A stretch of DNA of 64,000 bases from Paenibacillus tundrae. Lineage in GTDB: Bacteria; Bacillota; Bacilli; Paenibacillales; Paenibacillaceae. The notes under the pieces are model-generated. The model did not search any database. It saw only the letters and a list, made by a program, of their open reading frames with translations, and was not told where the DNA came from. Positions 1 to 8,075 of the stretch are shown here, piece after piece. The stretch spans positions 6,199,001 through 6,263,000 of the forward strand of contig NZ_CP145605.1 of the NCBI RefSeq assembly GCF_036884255.1, in the 5' to 3' direction. How positions within the stretch are numbered: the first letter of the stretch is position 1; each line of letters begins with the position of its first letter. The position numbers were made by a program, and so were the translations under genes.

Positions 1-756
1 CATATACGCCGTATAACCTCCAGCAGACGTCTGGGCTTCGCCATCTTCCAGCTCCAGCGTTCGAGTAACCACCCGATCAAGGAAATAACGATCATGCGAG
101 ATGAGAACCACTGTACCGGGATATTCTCGTAAAAATCCCTCTAGCCACTCCACCCGCTCCAGATCCAGATGGTTTGTCGGCTCATCCAATAACAACAGAT
201 CCGGTCTTACAATTAACTGTGAAGCCAAGACCACTCGGGTTTGCTCTCCACCAGATAACGAACCGAAGCGCCAATCATAATGCGCCTTAGCCAGATCCAA
301 ACCATCCGCCACCTGATCAATCTGGGCGTCCATCTCATAACCACCCTCACGTTCAAACTGCTCTTGCAGGGCAGAATATCGTTTCAATAGACGGTCTAGT
401 TGATCAGGATCTGCTGCACATGCAGGATCGGACATCTGCTGCTCCAGTTCCTTCATGCGTGTGCGACATTCCATGAGCTCCCTGAACCCAAGACTCAGCA
501 CATCTAACACGGTATAGTCATCCATGCCTTCTGGGACTTGAGCTACGTATCCGATCCGAGTATCTTTCTTAATCATGAGTTGCCCTTCATCCGGCTGGTT
601 TGACCTAGCCATCAAGCGCATAAGTGTTGTTTTGCCGCTTCCGTTGCGGCCGATCAGAGCAACCTTGTCGCCTTCCATTATTTCAAAAGTTATGCCGTCC
701 AGCACCAGATGTGCTCCGTGGTATTGTGTCAGTTGTTGCGCGCTAATGATCATCAT
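1..756 (-). CDS. ABC-F family ATPase, partial (3' end beyond window)
   Basis: I translated the minus strand from an ATG with AGGAGG 8 nt upstream; the frame stays open to base 1, so the last part of the gene is outside the window. The visible 252 residues hold one nucleotide-binding domain: Walker A GRNGSGKT near residue 38, the signature LSGGE, Walker B LLLLDEPTNHLD and the H-loop SHDRYF. There are no membrane segments, and DEPTNHLD is typical of ABC-F proteins. These act on the ribosome as translation factors or as antibiotic-resistance proteins that clear macrolides, lincosamides or pleuromutilins from the exit tunnel. The leader ORF and terminator just upstream suggest drug-inducible attenuation and so favour the resistance type, but the second domain and the linker that would decide this are not visible. 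Confidence 0.9.
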   Translation of the reverse strand, partial: MMIISAQQLTQYHGAHLVLDGITFEIMEGDKVALIGRNGSGKTTLMRLMARSNQPDEGQLMIKKDTRIGYVAQVPEGMDDYTVLDVLSLGFRELMECRTRMKELEQQMSDPACAADPDQLDRLLKRYSALQEQFEREGGYEMDAQIDQVADGLDLAKAHYDWRFGSLSGGEQTRVVLASQLIVRPDLLLLDEPTNHLDLERVEWLEGFLREYPGTVVLISHDRYFLDRVVTRTLELEDGEAQTSAGGYTAYM

Positions 757-794
757 AATAAGGTCCTCCTATGGATTGGAAGATCCTGACCGCA

Positions 795-832
795 ACACAA
801 AAAGAGCCGCAGAGGTTAGCTCCGCGGCTCTT
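795..832 (-). terminator. Intrinsic terminator inside the ABC-F leader (attenuator)
   Basis: Read on the minus strand, 13 bases AAGAGCCGCGGAG pair with CTCTGCGGCTCTT across a 5-nt loop and are followed by TTTT. It sits between the leader ORF stop (852) and the ABC-F start (756), so it would end transcription before the gene unless an alternative fold forms. Confidence 0.8.
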
Positions 833-851
833 CCGAATCAAGCAATTACGC

Positions 852-1013
852 TTATTGTCCGAATGAGGTCAAGGCAGGCATCTTCTCGCAAATGTTAACT
901 TCCGTATATTCAAAATTGGACAGACTTCTCCCGTTGTTGGAAAAAGTATGAACAATGCCAGCCATAGCAATCGGTAGCTGGCTAATACGGTTGTTAAGCA
1001 TCTGGTGATTCAC
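852..1013 (-). CDS. Putative 53-residue leader peptide of the ABC-F gene
   Basis: A short ORF starts with GTG at 1013, 7 nt after a very strong ribosome site (AAGGGAGGTG, 1021-1030), and ends with TAA at 852, 20 nt before the attenuator hairpin. The peptide begins MNHQMLNNRISQLPIAM and ends with ALTSFGQ; I recognise no family and see no membrane segment. The order strong ribosome site, short ORF, terminator, ABC-F gene is the usual layout of ribosome-mediated attenuation, in which a drug-stalled ribosome on the leader prevents terminator folding. A competing 13-codon ORF from an ATG at 1034 overlaps it but has no ribosome site. Confidence 0.6.
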   Translation of the reverse strand: MNHQMLNNRISQLPIAMAGIVHTFSNNGRSLSNFEYTEVNICEKMPALTSFGQ

Positions 1014-1210
1014 CTGTCTTCACCTCCCTTTTCATAATTAATGTCAATATATCACAGACACCTGTATCTCTGCAACCAGGCTTTTGCCCTTATGTTGTCT
1101 TCTGATCCATACGATAACGTTCACGAAAACCCTAGATTTCCACTGTCTGTACAAGGCAGAACCATAACTCTCATCACTGCAGCTGTGCGAACGCAAACTC
1201 AAAACCTAGA

Positions 1211-1495
1211 TTAATTCCCGCCTCGACGTCGAATCACCAGAGCTGTAATCGCCACCGTAATCAGCGTCAACAGTCCGGATGTTCCCAGTGCTGCGCCGAG
1301 CAATGCATAGCCGATGCCTGGCCATCCACCAATGGCGATGCTAATCATGATGATGATGGCACCTCCCAGCAGAGCCACACAGGGCAGAATCGACTGAATC
1401 CACGTCAATTGGCGCTTCTGCGCCCGGTAAATAAGCCATTCAATCAGCAGCTGCACCACCCACATACCGAGTGTCCACAAGATGACTACGTCCAT
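1211..1495 (-). CDS. Small three-helix membrane protein, unknown function
   Basis: The product has 94 residues and starts at an ATG preceded by AAGGAGGA. Three hydrophobic stretches (about residues 3-22, 36-58 and 62-88) are separated by short charged loops (RAQKRQ, and RRRGGN at the end), giving a small integral membrane protein. I do not recognise the family. It is followed by the ABC-F unit on the same strand and preceded, 50 nt away, by a glycosyltransferase gene, so it might be the last gene of that transcript. Confidence 0.65.
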   Translation of the reverse strand: MDVVILWTLGMWVVQLLIEWLIYRAQKRQLTWIQSILPCVALLGGAIIIMISIAIGGWPGIGYALLGAALGTSGLLTLITVAITALVIRRRGGN

Positions 1496-1545
1496 AAAGT
1501 CCTCCTTCTAATGACACCGCTCTACTTCGCACGCATTCTTACGCT

Positions 1546-2544
1546 TTACTTCAACCAATCTTCAAAAAAGTTCCGGTACCCTTCCTTCATAATGGTTCGT
1601 GAAAAGGCTCCAAACGCATACTCCCGGTTATCTTCTGACACACTCCGCGGAGCGGCAGCAGCCATGTTCACCAATTCAAACCAGTTATCCTCATTCCCTG
1701 CAAAGGCATGTGTAGATCGAATGTGACCATAACAAGCATGCTCTGGCTTCACAACCATTTTGCCCATCGCCATCGCTTCTGTCAGAGGCATCGCAAACGT
1801 ATCGAATGTCGAACAGCTCCAATACACCTTTGCGGAATTCATCAGTGCAAATACCTCATCCTGTGTCAGCGCAAATTGCAGTTTCACATTGGAAGGAATG
1901 TTGTATTTCTTCATGCTCTCCTCGTAGCGTCGACCGCCAAACACCATGTATACTTCTTTGTCCGGGTTCTGTCTAGCATACTCAAGCACCAGATCCGGTC
2001 GACGATTCTCCTCATCTCGGCCGATCCAGAGCACACGGTTATGCACGACCTGATTCGGGTCGTAATGGCGGTGCGCCAGCTCTTCATTGAAGCCAATTGG
2101 AATGACGTTCACGTCATGCACACCGAAATTGCGCCCCAGCTCTCTTTTCAAAAACTCGGTCTGAACCACCGCTTTATCTACCATTGTATAGAACGGCTTC
2201 ATCATCTCGTATCCCGTCAGTGCAGGGTCAGGGAAGCTGTGCGGGAACAGTACGCTTTTGGGTAAGAACATCTTCAAGAACGTAAATCCCGATACCGTGT
2301 ATATAACATGCTCAATATTCTGGCTATGAATCTGGTCAAGCACGACATCATAGTTTACCAGATCGCCTTTCTCATGCTCATAACCTGGCAACCAATCATA
2401 TCCGCTAACATGACGCTCTGGGGAGATAAAGACAATATCTACGCCCAGCTCCAGTCCAATCTGCTTCAGACGATCCGCGAACACGCGTGGTCCCTGAGCT
2501 TCTGTGAATTGAATTTTACGCATAACAAGTCCTACTTTACGCAT
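1546..2544 (-). CDS. Glycosyltransferase, GT4 (group 1) family
   Basis: The 332-residue soluble protein starts at an ATG behind GAGGGG. The C-terminal half has the GT-B layout of group 1 glycosyltransferases: a donor-domain strand RVLWIGRDEENRRPDLVLEYA, then a segment with SCSTFDTFAMPLTEAMAMGK, matching the E-x7-E-like nucleotide-sugar site of GT4 enzymes. It would move a sugar from a nucleotide donor to an unknown acceptor in the cytoplasm. The next gene upstream on the same strand (2563-3534) is a phosphotransferase only 18 nt away, so the two are probably co-transcribed. The donor and acceptor cannot be told from the sequence. Confidence 0.8.
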   Translation of the reverse strand: MRKVGLVMRKIQFTEAQGPRVFADRLKQIGLELGVDIVFISPERHVSGYDWLPGYEHEKGDLVNYDVVLDQIHSQNIEHVIYTVSGFTFLKMFLPKSVLFPHSFPDPALTGYEMMKPFYTMVDKAVVQTEFLKRELGRNFGVHDVNVIPIGFNEELAHRHYDPNQVVHNRVLWIGRDEENRRPDLVLEYARQNPDKEVYMVFGGRRYEESMKKYNIPSNVKLQFALTQDEVFALMNSAKVYWSCSTFDTFAMPLTEAMAMGKMVVKPEHACYGHIRSTHAFAGNEDNWFELVNMAAAAPRSVSEDNREYAFGAFSRTIMKEGYRNFFEDWLK

Positions 2545-2562
2545 GTGCTATACCCCTCATTT

Positions 2563-3534
2563 CTATTCCGTGAACAATCGGTTCATGCACTGACGGAGCG
2601 TTGCTGCCGTCTCCTGCCACTGCGCACGAAGCTGATCCTCAGGCCATATACAATCTGCATTATTCAGATCACGATCGATTAAACGCAGCATCCATAACGA
2701 GAATACGAATGCGTACGCATGATACCATGTTGCAAAAGAATCCGGATCAATCTCTACACCACACTCCTGTAAATGATCCAGATAAACAGTCATGACCAGC
2801 TCCCGCAGCTGCGGTGTAACCGTTCTAGGGAACAACGGATGGGATAAATCCACCAGATGATACATATCCCACAGTGGTGTGTTCAGATGGACATGCTCCC
2901 AATCAATAATGACCAATCTCCCCTGTACCTCGGAAATATTACCTGGATGCAGATCACCATGGCACAGAACGAGGGGAAGACGACTCTCTGCAATACGAAT
3001 CTGCAACGTAAGATCATCCCAGTTTGCAGACGAGAGCCTCATCCCTAGACTAGAAAGCAATGTCTCCGTCTCCTGCTGATGATCAACCAGATCACGCAGC
3101 ATATCCCGAATCGATGGCTTCTGTCCTACCCGCGGCAGATCAGTCCATGCTGTTGTCGATAGCGTATGCCAGTAGGCCATCATCACAGCCACGAGTAGCA
3201 TCGTATTCTCACTCAAATCATGGCTCAGCTGTCCTAGATCCTCATAGATCAGCCAGCTCTGTTCAGGGGGTGTCCCTGCGGCCGATGATGCGATCAGTTG
3301 CGGAACATGAAAAGCTAACTCGGGAAATATATGCTGAGCTACCCATTGTTCACGTCCATACTGTGTATCATGGGTTAGAGGTTTGAAGATATAGCTCTCG
3401 CCCGTATGTACGGTGAACCGCTCCACATATCGCCCATTCATCCCCTGGTACAACGGCTCTCGATCCACGATATTGGCTTCATTCAGCACACCTTCTGGGG
3501 TTACCCATTCCTGCGCTTGTATGTCTTTATTCAT
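2563..3534 (-). CDS. Aminoglycoside phosphotransferase (APH)-fold kinase
   Basis: The frame is open to a GTG at 3567, but ATG 3534 (MNKDIQ) is preferred because GGTGG lies just before it; that gives 323 residues. The catalytic loop LCHGDLHPGNI and the metal-binding IIDWEHV are the classic APH/choline-kinase motifs, with the ATP-lysine region near the N-terminus (SYIFKPL). It would phosphorylate a small hydroxylated molecule. APH-fold proteins are broad (drug, homoserine, methylthioribose and sugar kinases), and the glycosyltransferase partner downstream suggests a sugar or cell-envelope substrate rather than an antibiotic. The substrate is not assignable. Confidence 0.75.
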   Translation of the reverse strand: MNKDIQAQEWVTPEGVLNEANIVDREPLYQGMNGRYVERFTVHTGESYIFKPLTHDTQYGREQWVAQHIFPELAFHVPQLIASSAAGTPPEQSWLIYEDLGQLSHDLSENTMLLVAVMMAYWHTLSTTAWTDLPRVGQKPSIRDMLRDLVDHQQETETLLSSLGMRLSSANWDDLTLQIRIAESRLPLVLCHGDLHPGNISEVQGRLVIIDWEHVHLNTPLWDMYHLVDLSHPLFPRTVTPQLRELVMTVYLDHLQECGVEIDPDSFATWYHAYAFVFSLWMLRLIDRDLNNADCIWPEDQLRAQWQETAATLRQCMNRLFTE

Positions 3535-3748
3535 TATGTCCACCATCCATTTTGCATCCACCCGCACAGCTATCTATTTGCTCTCTAGCGCCTATTCCGT
3601 TCAACGAATTCACCTCAAGTTGATACGCCAAACTGTTCTACAGGTTCGATGTTTTGTCCATCATACGCTTTCGTCTTGCTGCTCTGCAAGCGTAGGATAT
3701 AGGGATTGTTTAAGAGGGATTCGAAAGACGATGATCCTAACCTAATTT

Positions 3749-3754
3749 TATAAT
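3749..3754 (+). promoter_or_regulatory. Candidate -10 box of the TetR gene
   Basis: A consensus TATAAT lies 37 nt before the TetR start, just upstream of the inverted repeat at 3768-3785. No good -35 box is visible 17 nt further upstream, so the call is tentative. Confidence 0.35.
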
Positions 3755-3767
3755 CCTTGCTTTTTAG

Positions 3768-3785
3768 TTAGTAATCACTTACTAT
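3768..3785. promoter_or_regulatory. Putative TetR operator, copy 1
   Basis: The 18-bp inverted repeat TTAGTAATCACTTACTAT has 7-bp arms (one mismatch) around 4 nt and lies 6 nt before the TetR start codon. It aligns with a second copy in front of the flavodoxin-like gene (4574-4591); the shared pattern is TTAGTnnTCAnTnACTAn. Confidence 0.6.
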
Positions 3786-3791
3786 TCAATC

Positions 3792-4382
3792 ATGAAGAAC
3801 AAACCTCATTCAGATAGCAAAAAGAAAGACATTTTACAAGCTGCCATGCGCTTGTTTGCGACCAAAGGCGTTGACGGCATTTCCGTCAAAGAGATCGGTG
3901 ATGCCGCTGGAGTAACGGATGCGGCGATCTACAAACATTTTAAGAATAAGGATGCGGTTGCGCTCGAAGCCTTTACACAATACTGCGCTGACTATACAGC
4001 CTTAATCGATGGATATGTTCGTCAAGAAGGAACGGTCAAGGAGCGCTTTCAACGATTAATTGCCGAAGTATTAGAGATGCATGATACAGATCCGTACGGA
4101 CTACTGCTGATCTCGCAAAATCATGAAATATTCGTTGAAGTTGGAAGCAGCGAGGATTACCGTCAACCGCTGGATGCGTTAATGGATCTGATTGATCAAG
4201 GTATCATACGTGGCGAACTGCCTGCTCAAGATTCCAAATTAACTGGCGTGATGATCATCGGTGCCATAACACACTTGGCTGCATCCAGCATGCACGGGCA
4301 GCTCCCAGAGCAGCTTGTTCCCTACACAGGAGAAACGACACATCGTCTTATGTCGATGCTGGGGGATGCACCTCAAGCATAA
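3792..4382 (+). CDS. TetR/AcrR family transcriptional repressor
   Basis: The product has 196 residues. Residues 8-55 form the TetR DNA-binding domain: ILQAAMRLFATKGVDG, then the helix-turn-helix IGDAAGVTDAAIYKHFKNKDAV. The remainder is a helical ligand-binding domain with no recognisable ligand signature. The ATG has no strong ribosome site, and the operator at 3768-3785 occupies the position where one would be expected, consistent with tight autorepression. The next gene on the same strand is a quinone-reductase-like flavoprotein carrying the same operator, so this repressor probably controls a response to quinones, electrophiles or related toxic compounds. Confidence 0.88.
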   Translation: MKNKPHSDSKKKDILQAAMRLFATKGVDGISVKEIGDAAGVTDAAIYKHFKNKDAVALEAFTQYCADYTALIDGYVRQEGTVKERFQRLIAEVLEMHDTDPYGLLLISQNHEIFVEVGSSEDYRQPLDALMDLIDQGIIRGELPAQDSKLTGVMIIGAITHLAASSMHGQLPEQLVPYTGETTHRLMSMLGDAPQA

Positions 4383-4561
4383 CGACGGGTCGGGGTTTAT
4401 TCATTACGTCTGCATTTAGGTAGGACTGCTACTACACCTTGTCCATGTTTCATGGATAATAGCAATGCTGCATAGGATATAGAGAAATGTCTCAGTCCAA
4501 CTTCCCACTACACAAATAGTATCGGGTGAATGATTAACGGGTCATACGTGGCCTTTCTTTT

Positions 4562-4590
4562 TTGCACATGAGGTTAGTGTTCATTAACTA
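4562..4590 (+). promoter_or_regulatory. Candidate promoter of the flavodoxin-like reductase
   Basis: TTGCAC (4562-4567) and TAACTA (4585-4590) are separated by 17 nt. The inverted repeat at 4574-4591 covers the spacer and the -10 box, so a bound repressor would block RNA polymerase. Confidence 0.45.
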
Positions 4591-4591
4591 A
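4574..4591. promoter_or_regulatory. Putative TetR operator, copy 2
   Basis: TTAGTGTTCATTAACTAA is an 18-bp inverted repeat with perfect outer arms TTAGT/ACTAA. It matches copy 1 (3768-3785) at 12 of 18 positions, including both conserved arms and the central TCA. Confidence 0.6.
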
Positions 4592-4615
4592 AATAGCGAG
4601 GGCGTGTTATTTCAA

Positions 4616-5194
4616 ATGAAAAAGGTACTAATTATTCAGGGTAACCCTGTCTCACCCAGTTACAATGGTGCTCTCGCTGAAGCCTATCGTACAGGTGCTG
4701 TTGCCGCAGGCGCGGAAGTACGTATGATCACTTTAAACGAATTAAAGTTCAACATGAATTTGGAAGGAGGGTACCGTGATAAATTGCCTCTTGAGCCTGA
4801 CCTACTGCAAGCACAAGAAGCCATTAAATGGGCTGATCATCTCGTCTGGGTATTCCCGATCTGGTGGGGAGGACCTCCAGCTCTGCTAAAAGGTTTCATA
4901 GATCGGATCTTCATGCCTGGTTATGCCTTCAAATACCAAAAGGGCAAACCCCTACCAGATCAATTGCTGAAAGGTCGCACTGCTCGCTTGATCACTACGA
5001 TGGATGGCCCGAGTTGGTACTTCAAATGGTTCCAGGGTGAACCCGCACACAAGATGATGAAATATTCCACCTTCAGACTCACGGGTATCAAGCCTGTACG
5101 AACCATAACCGTAGATCAAGTGGGTAAACAGACTGAGGCACAGCGAAAGAAATGGTTAGAAAAAATAGAGCAGTTAGGGCGCACGCTAACATAA
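4616..5194 (+). CDS. NAD(P)H dehydrogenase (quinone), flavodoxin-fold family
   Basis: The 192-residue product belongs to the KefF/MdaB/NQO family of FMN- or FAD-dependent two-electron quinone reductases. The N-terminal strand KVLIIQGNP followed by a flavin-phosphate loop, and the WVFPIWWGGPPALLKGFIDRIFMPGYAF segment, are diagnostic. ATG 4616 was chosen; an in-frame GTG at 4604 lies directly against the GAGGG ribosome site and is too close to it. The shared operator with the TetR gene 230 nt upstream suggests induction by quinones or electrophiles. The physiological substrate is inferred from the family. Confidence 0.85.
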   Translation: MKKVLIIQGNPVSPSYNGALAEAYRTGAVAAGAEVRMITLNELKFNMNLEGGYRDKLPLEPDLLQAQEAIKWADHLVWVFPIWWGGPPALLKGFIDRIFMPGYAFKYQKGKPLPDQLLKGRTARLITTMDGPSWYFKWFQGEPAHKMMKYSTFRLTGIKPVRTITVDQVGKQTEAQRKKWLEKIEQLGRTLT

Positions 5195-5389
5195 TCTGTA
5201 GGCTCCTTACGATTGATTCTGTATCACCCCGATCTGTCATTCTACGGGGAGATATTCAGGTGAAAACGCTCTAACATTTCCATTAGAAAATTGTTACTCT
5301 TTTGATCACACATCTCCTTTACGTCACCGGATGGTATCAGCTGGCTTGGATGTCATACTGCTCCGTTCATACCTACATATATGCAACCA

Positions 5390-5417
5390 AAAAAAGGCCA
5401 GCCAGTACTTACTGGCT
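5390..5417 (-). terminator. Intrinsic terminator of the Nik/Cnt-like operon
   Basis: On the minus strand AGCCAGT and ACTGGCT pair across a short loop, followed by GGCC and seven T. It lies 26 nt after the stop of the last transporter gene. Confidence 0.75.
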
Positions 5418-5442
5418 AACCTAATCATATGAGAGCTATTCG

Positions 5443-6243
5443 TCAGCTGAATGGAATGCGATCCGACGGATGTTCCGGCAAAATCGATGATACTAACTGC
5501 CGCACAGCTGGATGTTCCGATTGCACGATCCCTTCATTGCCACTGCCATAATACACCAGCCTTCCCTGATCCATCACGGCGATGCGATCACAGATCGTCA
5601 TAGCGGCTCGAATGTCATGGGTAATGAATAAGTACGATAACCCATAAGAAGCCCGTAACTCAGCAAGCAGGGATAATATCTGTGTCTGGTGCACCATATC
5701 CAGACTGCTTATTGATTCATCCAGTACAATTAACTTGGGCTTGAGTGCGATTGCCCGCGCAATATTGACGCGTTGTAGCTGTCCTCCGCTGAACTGATGT
5801 GGATACTTGCTAGCATCCTCGGGTTTAAGCCCCACCTGTTCAAGTAATTCTCCAACCACACGTCGCTGATCCGTTGCGGATAGCCGCTCGTAATTGTCCA
5901 GCGGTTCTCCAATGATCTGGGCGGCGGTCATCAGCGGATTCACAGCAGAGTAACAGTCCTGAAATACGACCTGTAGATCTCGCCGTAACCCCTTCATTAC
6001 CGTTTTGCTCGCACGGTACATATCCTGATCTTGAAACAAAACCTGTCCCTGGGAAGGCTTCTCCAGTCCCAATATGATTTTGCCGAGTGTGCTTTTCCCC
6101 GCCCCACTTGTACCTAACAGCCCCAGGCATTCACCCTTTTCGATCGTAAGTGATATATCTGCAAGCACAGGAGGACGTGCCCCCGAACGATCCAGCCAGT
6201 TGCGTTTGCCATACCTATGGCTTACTTCACGTACCTGAAGCAT
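5443..6243 (-). CDS. Nickel/peptide-type ABC importer, ATP-binding protein (NikE/CntF-like)
   Basis: The 266-residue ATPase has Walker A GTSGAGKST, the signature FSGGQLQR, Walker B KLIVLDESISSLD and the H-loop FITHD. HQFSGGQLQRVNIARA and DESISSLD are characteristic of the second ATPase of Dpp/Opp/Nik importers. The frame extends to 6273, but ATG 6243 (MLQVREV) sits better behind AGAGG. It is the last gene of a five-gene unit and would pair with the ATPase encoded at 6368-7174 on the cytoplasmic face of the importer. Confidence 0.87.
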   Translation of the reverse strand: MLQVREVSHRYGKRNWLDRSGARPPVLADISLTIEKGECLGLLGTSGAGKSTLGKIILGLEKPSQGQVLFQDQDMYRASKTVMKGLRRDLQVVFQDCYSAVNPLMTAAQIIGEPLDNYERLSATDQRRVVGELLEQVGLKPEDASKYPHQFSGGQLQRVNIARAIALKPKLIVLDESISSLDMVHQTQILSLLAELRASYGLSYLFITHDIRAAMTICDRIAVMDQGRLVYYGSGNEGIVQSEHPAVRQLVSSILPEHPSDRIPFS

Positions 6244-6367
6244 CAGGTCACCATCCTCTCTTATCCTCGGCATAAGCTCTCATGATACGAAACCGATGAA
6301 ACCGGATATCATCCAGCATTCACGCATTACGTCCTTCCAGTTTAACTACGAATCGGAGCAGTCACGC

Positions 6368-7174
6368 TCATCGTCCCAAAGACATCCTCGGGCGAGCATG
6401 AAGCAGCATCCGTGTATATTCATGCTGGGGTTGATCAAATAACTGATGTACTTCGGCCTGCTCGATAATTCGCCCCTTCCGCATTACTGCAACTTCATCA
6501 GCCATCTGTGAAATCACGCCCAGATCATGTGATATGAGCAAAATGGCTGTTCCATATTCAGTGCGAAGTCGATCCAGCGCTTGCAGCACCTTCAACTGGT
6601 TTACGACATCAAGTGCAGTCGTTGGCTCATCGGCAATAACTACGGCAGGTCGCAGACACATCGAGATCGCAATCATAACCCGTTGCAGCATGCCTCCGCT
6701 CAGTTGGAAAGGATATCGTTTCATCAGCTTGGCAGGTTCGGGTAGATTCATTTCTGCTAAGGCAGATATAGCCTGCTCTTTGGCTTGTGCTTTGGTCATT
6801 TGCGTATGTGTACGCAAAGTCTCAATGAACTGTGAACCAATCGTAAATACAGGTGTAAAAGCATTCATCGGATTCTGCATAATAAATCCGATTTCCTTGC
6901 CTCGGATGCGCCGCATCTCCTCACCCGATAATGAGCTTAGCTCCCTACCATTAAGCCGAATGCTGCCGGTCACTTCCATCCTGCGCTGATCCAGCATATG
7001 GAGTAAAGCATTACATGTAACCGTCTTGCCGCTGCCACTCTCGCCGACAAGCCCGAAGACACGCCCCTTCTCCAGTTCAAAATGAATGGGCTCTAGTAGT
7101 GGAACAGAGCCATCCGCTGTTCGTAGGTTCACTTGCAGATTCCGAACCTCGAGCACCTTCGCTGTATCAACCAT
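6368..7174 (-). CDS. Nickel/peptide-type ABC importer, ATP-binding protein (NikD/CntD-like)
   Basis: The 268-residue ATPase has Walker A GESGSGKT near residue 42, a Q-loop in GFIMQNPMNAFTPV, signature LSGGMLQRVMIA, Walker B AVVIADEPTTALD and H-loop LISHDLG. The FIMQNPMNAFTP stretch is typical of NikD/CntD. The start has AAGGGGTG upstream. It follows the permease gene 7245-8075 by 70 nt and completes the ATPase pair of the transporter. Confidence 0.87.
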   Translation of the reverse strand: MVDTAKVLEVRNLQVNLRTADGSVPLLEPIHFELEKGRVFGLVGESGSGKTVTCNALLHMLDQRRMEVTGSIRLNGRELSSLSGEEMRRIRGKEIGFIMQNPMNAFTPVFTIGSQFIETLRTHTQMTKAQAKEQAISALAEMNLPEPAKLMKRYPFQLSGGMLQRVMIAISMCLRPAVVIADEPTTALDVVNQLKVLQALDRLRTEYGTAILLISHDLGVISQMADEVAVMRKGRIIEQAEVHQLFDQPQHEYTRMLLHARPRMSLGR

Positions 7175-7244
7175 CGTTATTGTTCACCCCTTGTCCCACT
7201 TGCCTTTGCCTTCATTTTCTTCGACCTTCATGAAGCATTGGAAA

Positions 7245-8075
7245 CTACCGTTTCGAAACACCATACTTCTCAGATAATGATTCTCCTAGAATGTTGAAGG
7301 TGATGACCACCAACAAGATCAGTGCGCCAGGGTAGATCATTAGCTCTGGGTGGCTACGAATATAGCTTGTTCCCTCATGGATCATTGCACCCCATTCTGC
7401 GTTGGGTGGTTGAATACCAAGTCCTAGAAAGGACAGCGCAGATATATCCATAATCGCCCAGCCCATCTCCAGTGTGCCCATGACAACAATGGGACGCTGC
7501 ACGTTAGGGATAATATGTTTACGGATAATAGTCCACGAAGACGACCCGCTAATACGCGCCGCTGCGATGAAATTCCGTTCCTTGAGACTGACAACCATAT
7601 TCCGACAGATGCGTGCATAATACACCCACTGTACCATCATTAGTGCGAGTAGAACCTGCATTAGACCAGGGCCGAAGATACCTACGATACCAAGCACCAG
7701 CACCAGGTTTGGAAAAGCCATAATACCTTCGCAGAAGCGCATTAACACACTATCCACCCAGCCGCCGAGGTACCCGGAGATTGAACCTACAATCACACCA
7801 ATGATTAAAGAAGACAGGAAGATAAGCGTTGCAAAACCTAAAGATACCCGCGCCCCATAGATTAGCCTGGATAAATTGTCCCTTCCGAGGTGATCTGTTC
7901 CCAGCCAGTGCTCAAGCGAAGGACTTGCCAGCTTCTGCAACAGATTCACCTTCACTGGATCATGGGGAGCAATCCAAGGCGCCAATAACGCCACTCCGAA
8001 GAAAAACAACACAACCACCGAGCAGATCATGATGGCTCTTTGTCCTCTGAACACCGCACGCCATTTGTTTATCAA
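7245..8075 (-). CDS. Nickel/peptide-type ABC importer permease (NikC/CntC-like)
   Basis: The product has 276 residues. It begins with a cytoplasmic leader and a first helix (MICSVVVLFFFGVALLAPWI), then the periplasmic segment DPVKVNLLQKLASPSLEHWLGTDHLGRD that is shared by DppC/OppC/NikC proteins, followed by five further helices and the EAA loop (AARISGSSSWTIIRKHIIPN). The start is TTG and overlaps the stop of the preceding permease by 4 nt, showing translational coupling. Confidence 0.87.
   Translation of the reverse strand: MINKWRAVFRGQRAIMICSVVVLFFFGVALLAPWIAPHDPVKVNLLQKLASPSLEHWLGTDHLGRDNLSRLIYGARVSLGFATLIFLSSLIIGVIVGSISGYLGGWVDSVLMRFCEGIMAFPNLVLVLGIVGIFGPGLMQVLLALMMVQWVYYARICRNMVVSLKERNFIAAARISGSSSWTIIRKHIIPNVQRPIVVMGTLEMGWAIMDISALSFLGLGIQPPNAEWGAMIHEGTSYIRSHPELMIYPGALILLVVITFNILGESLSEKYGVSKR

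Noticed and set aside
575-898. 107-codon plus-strand frame over the ABC-F gene
   Set aside because: It is the complement of the ABC-F coding region and its terminator; no ribosome site or recognisable protein.
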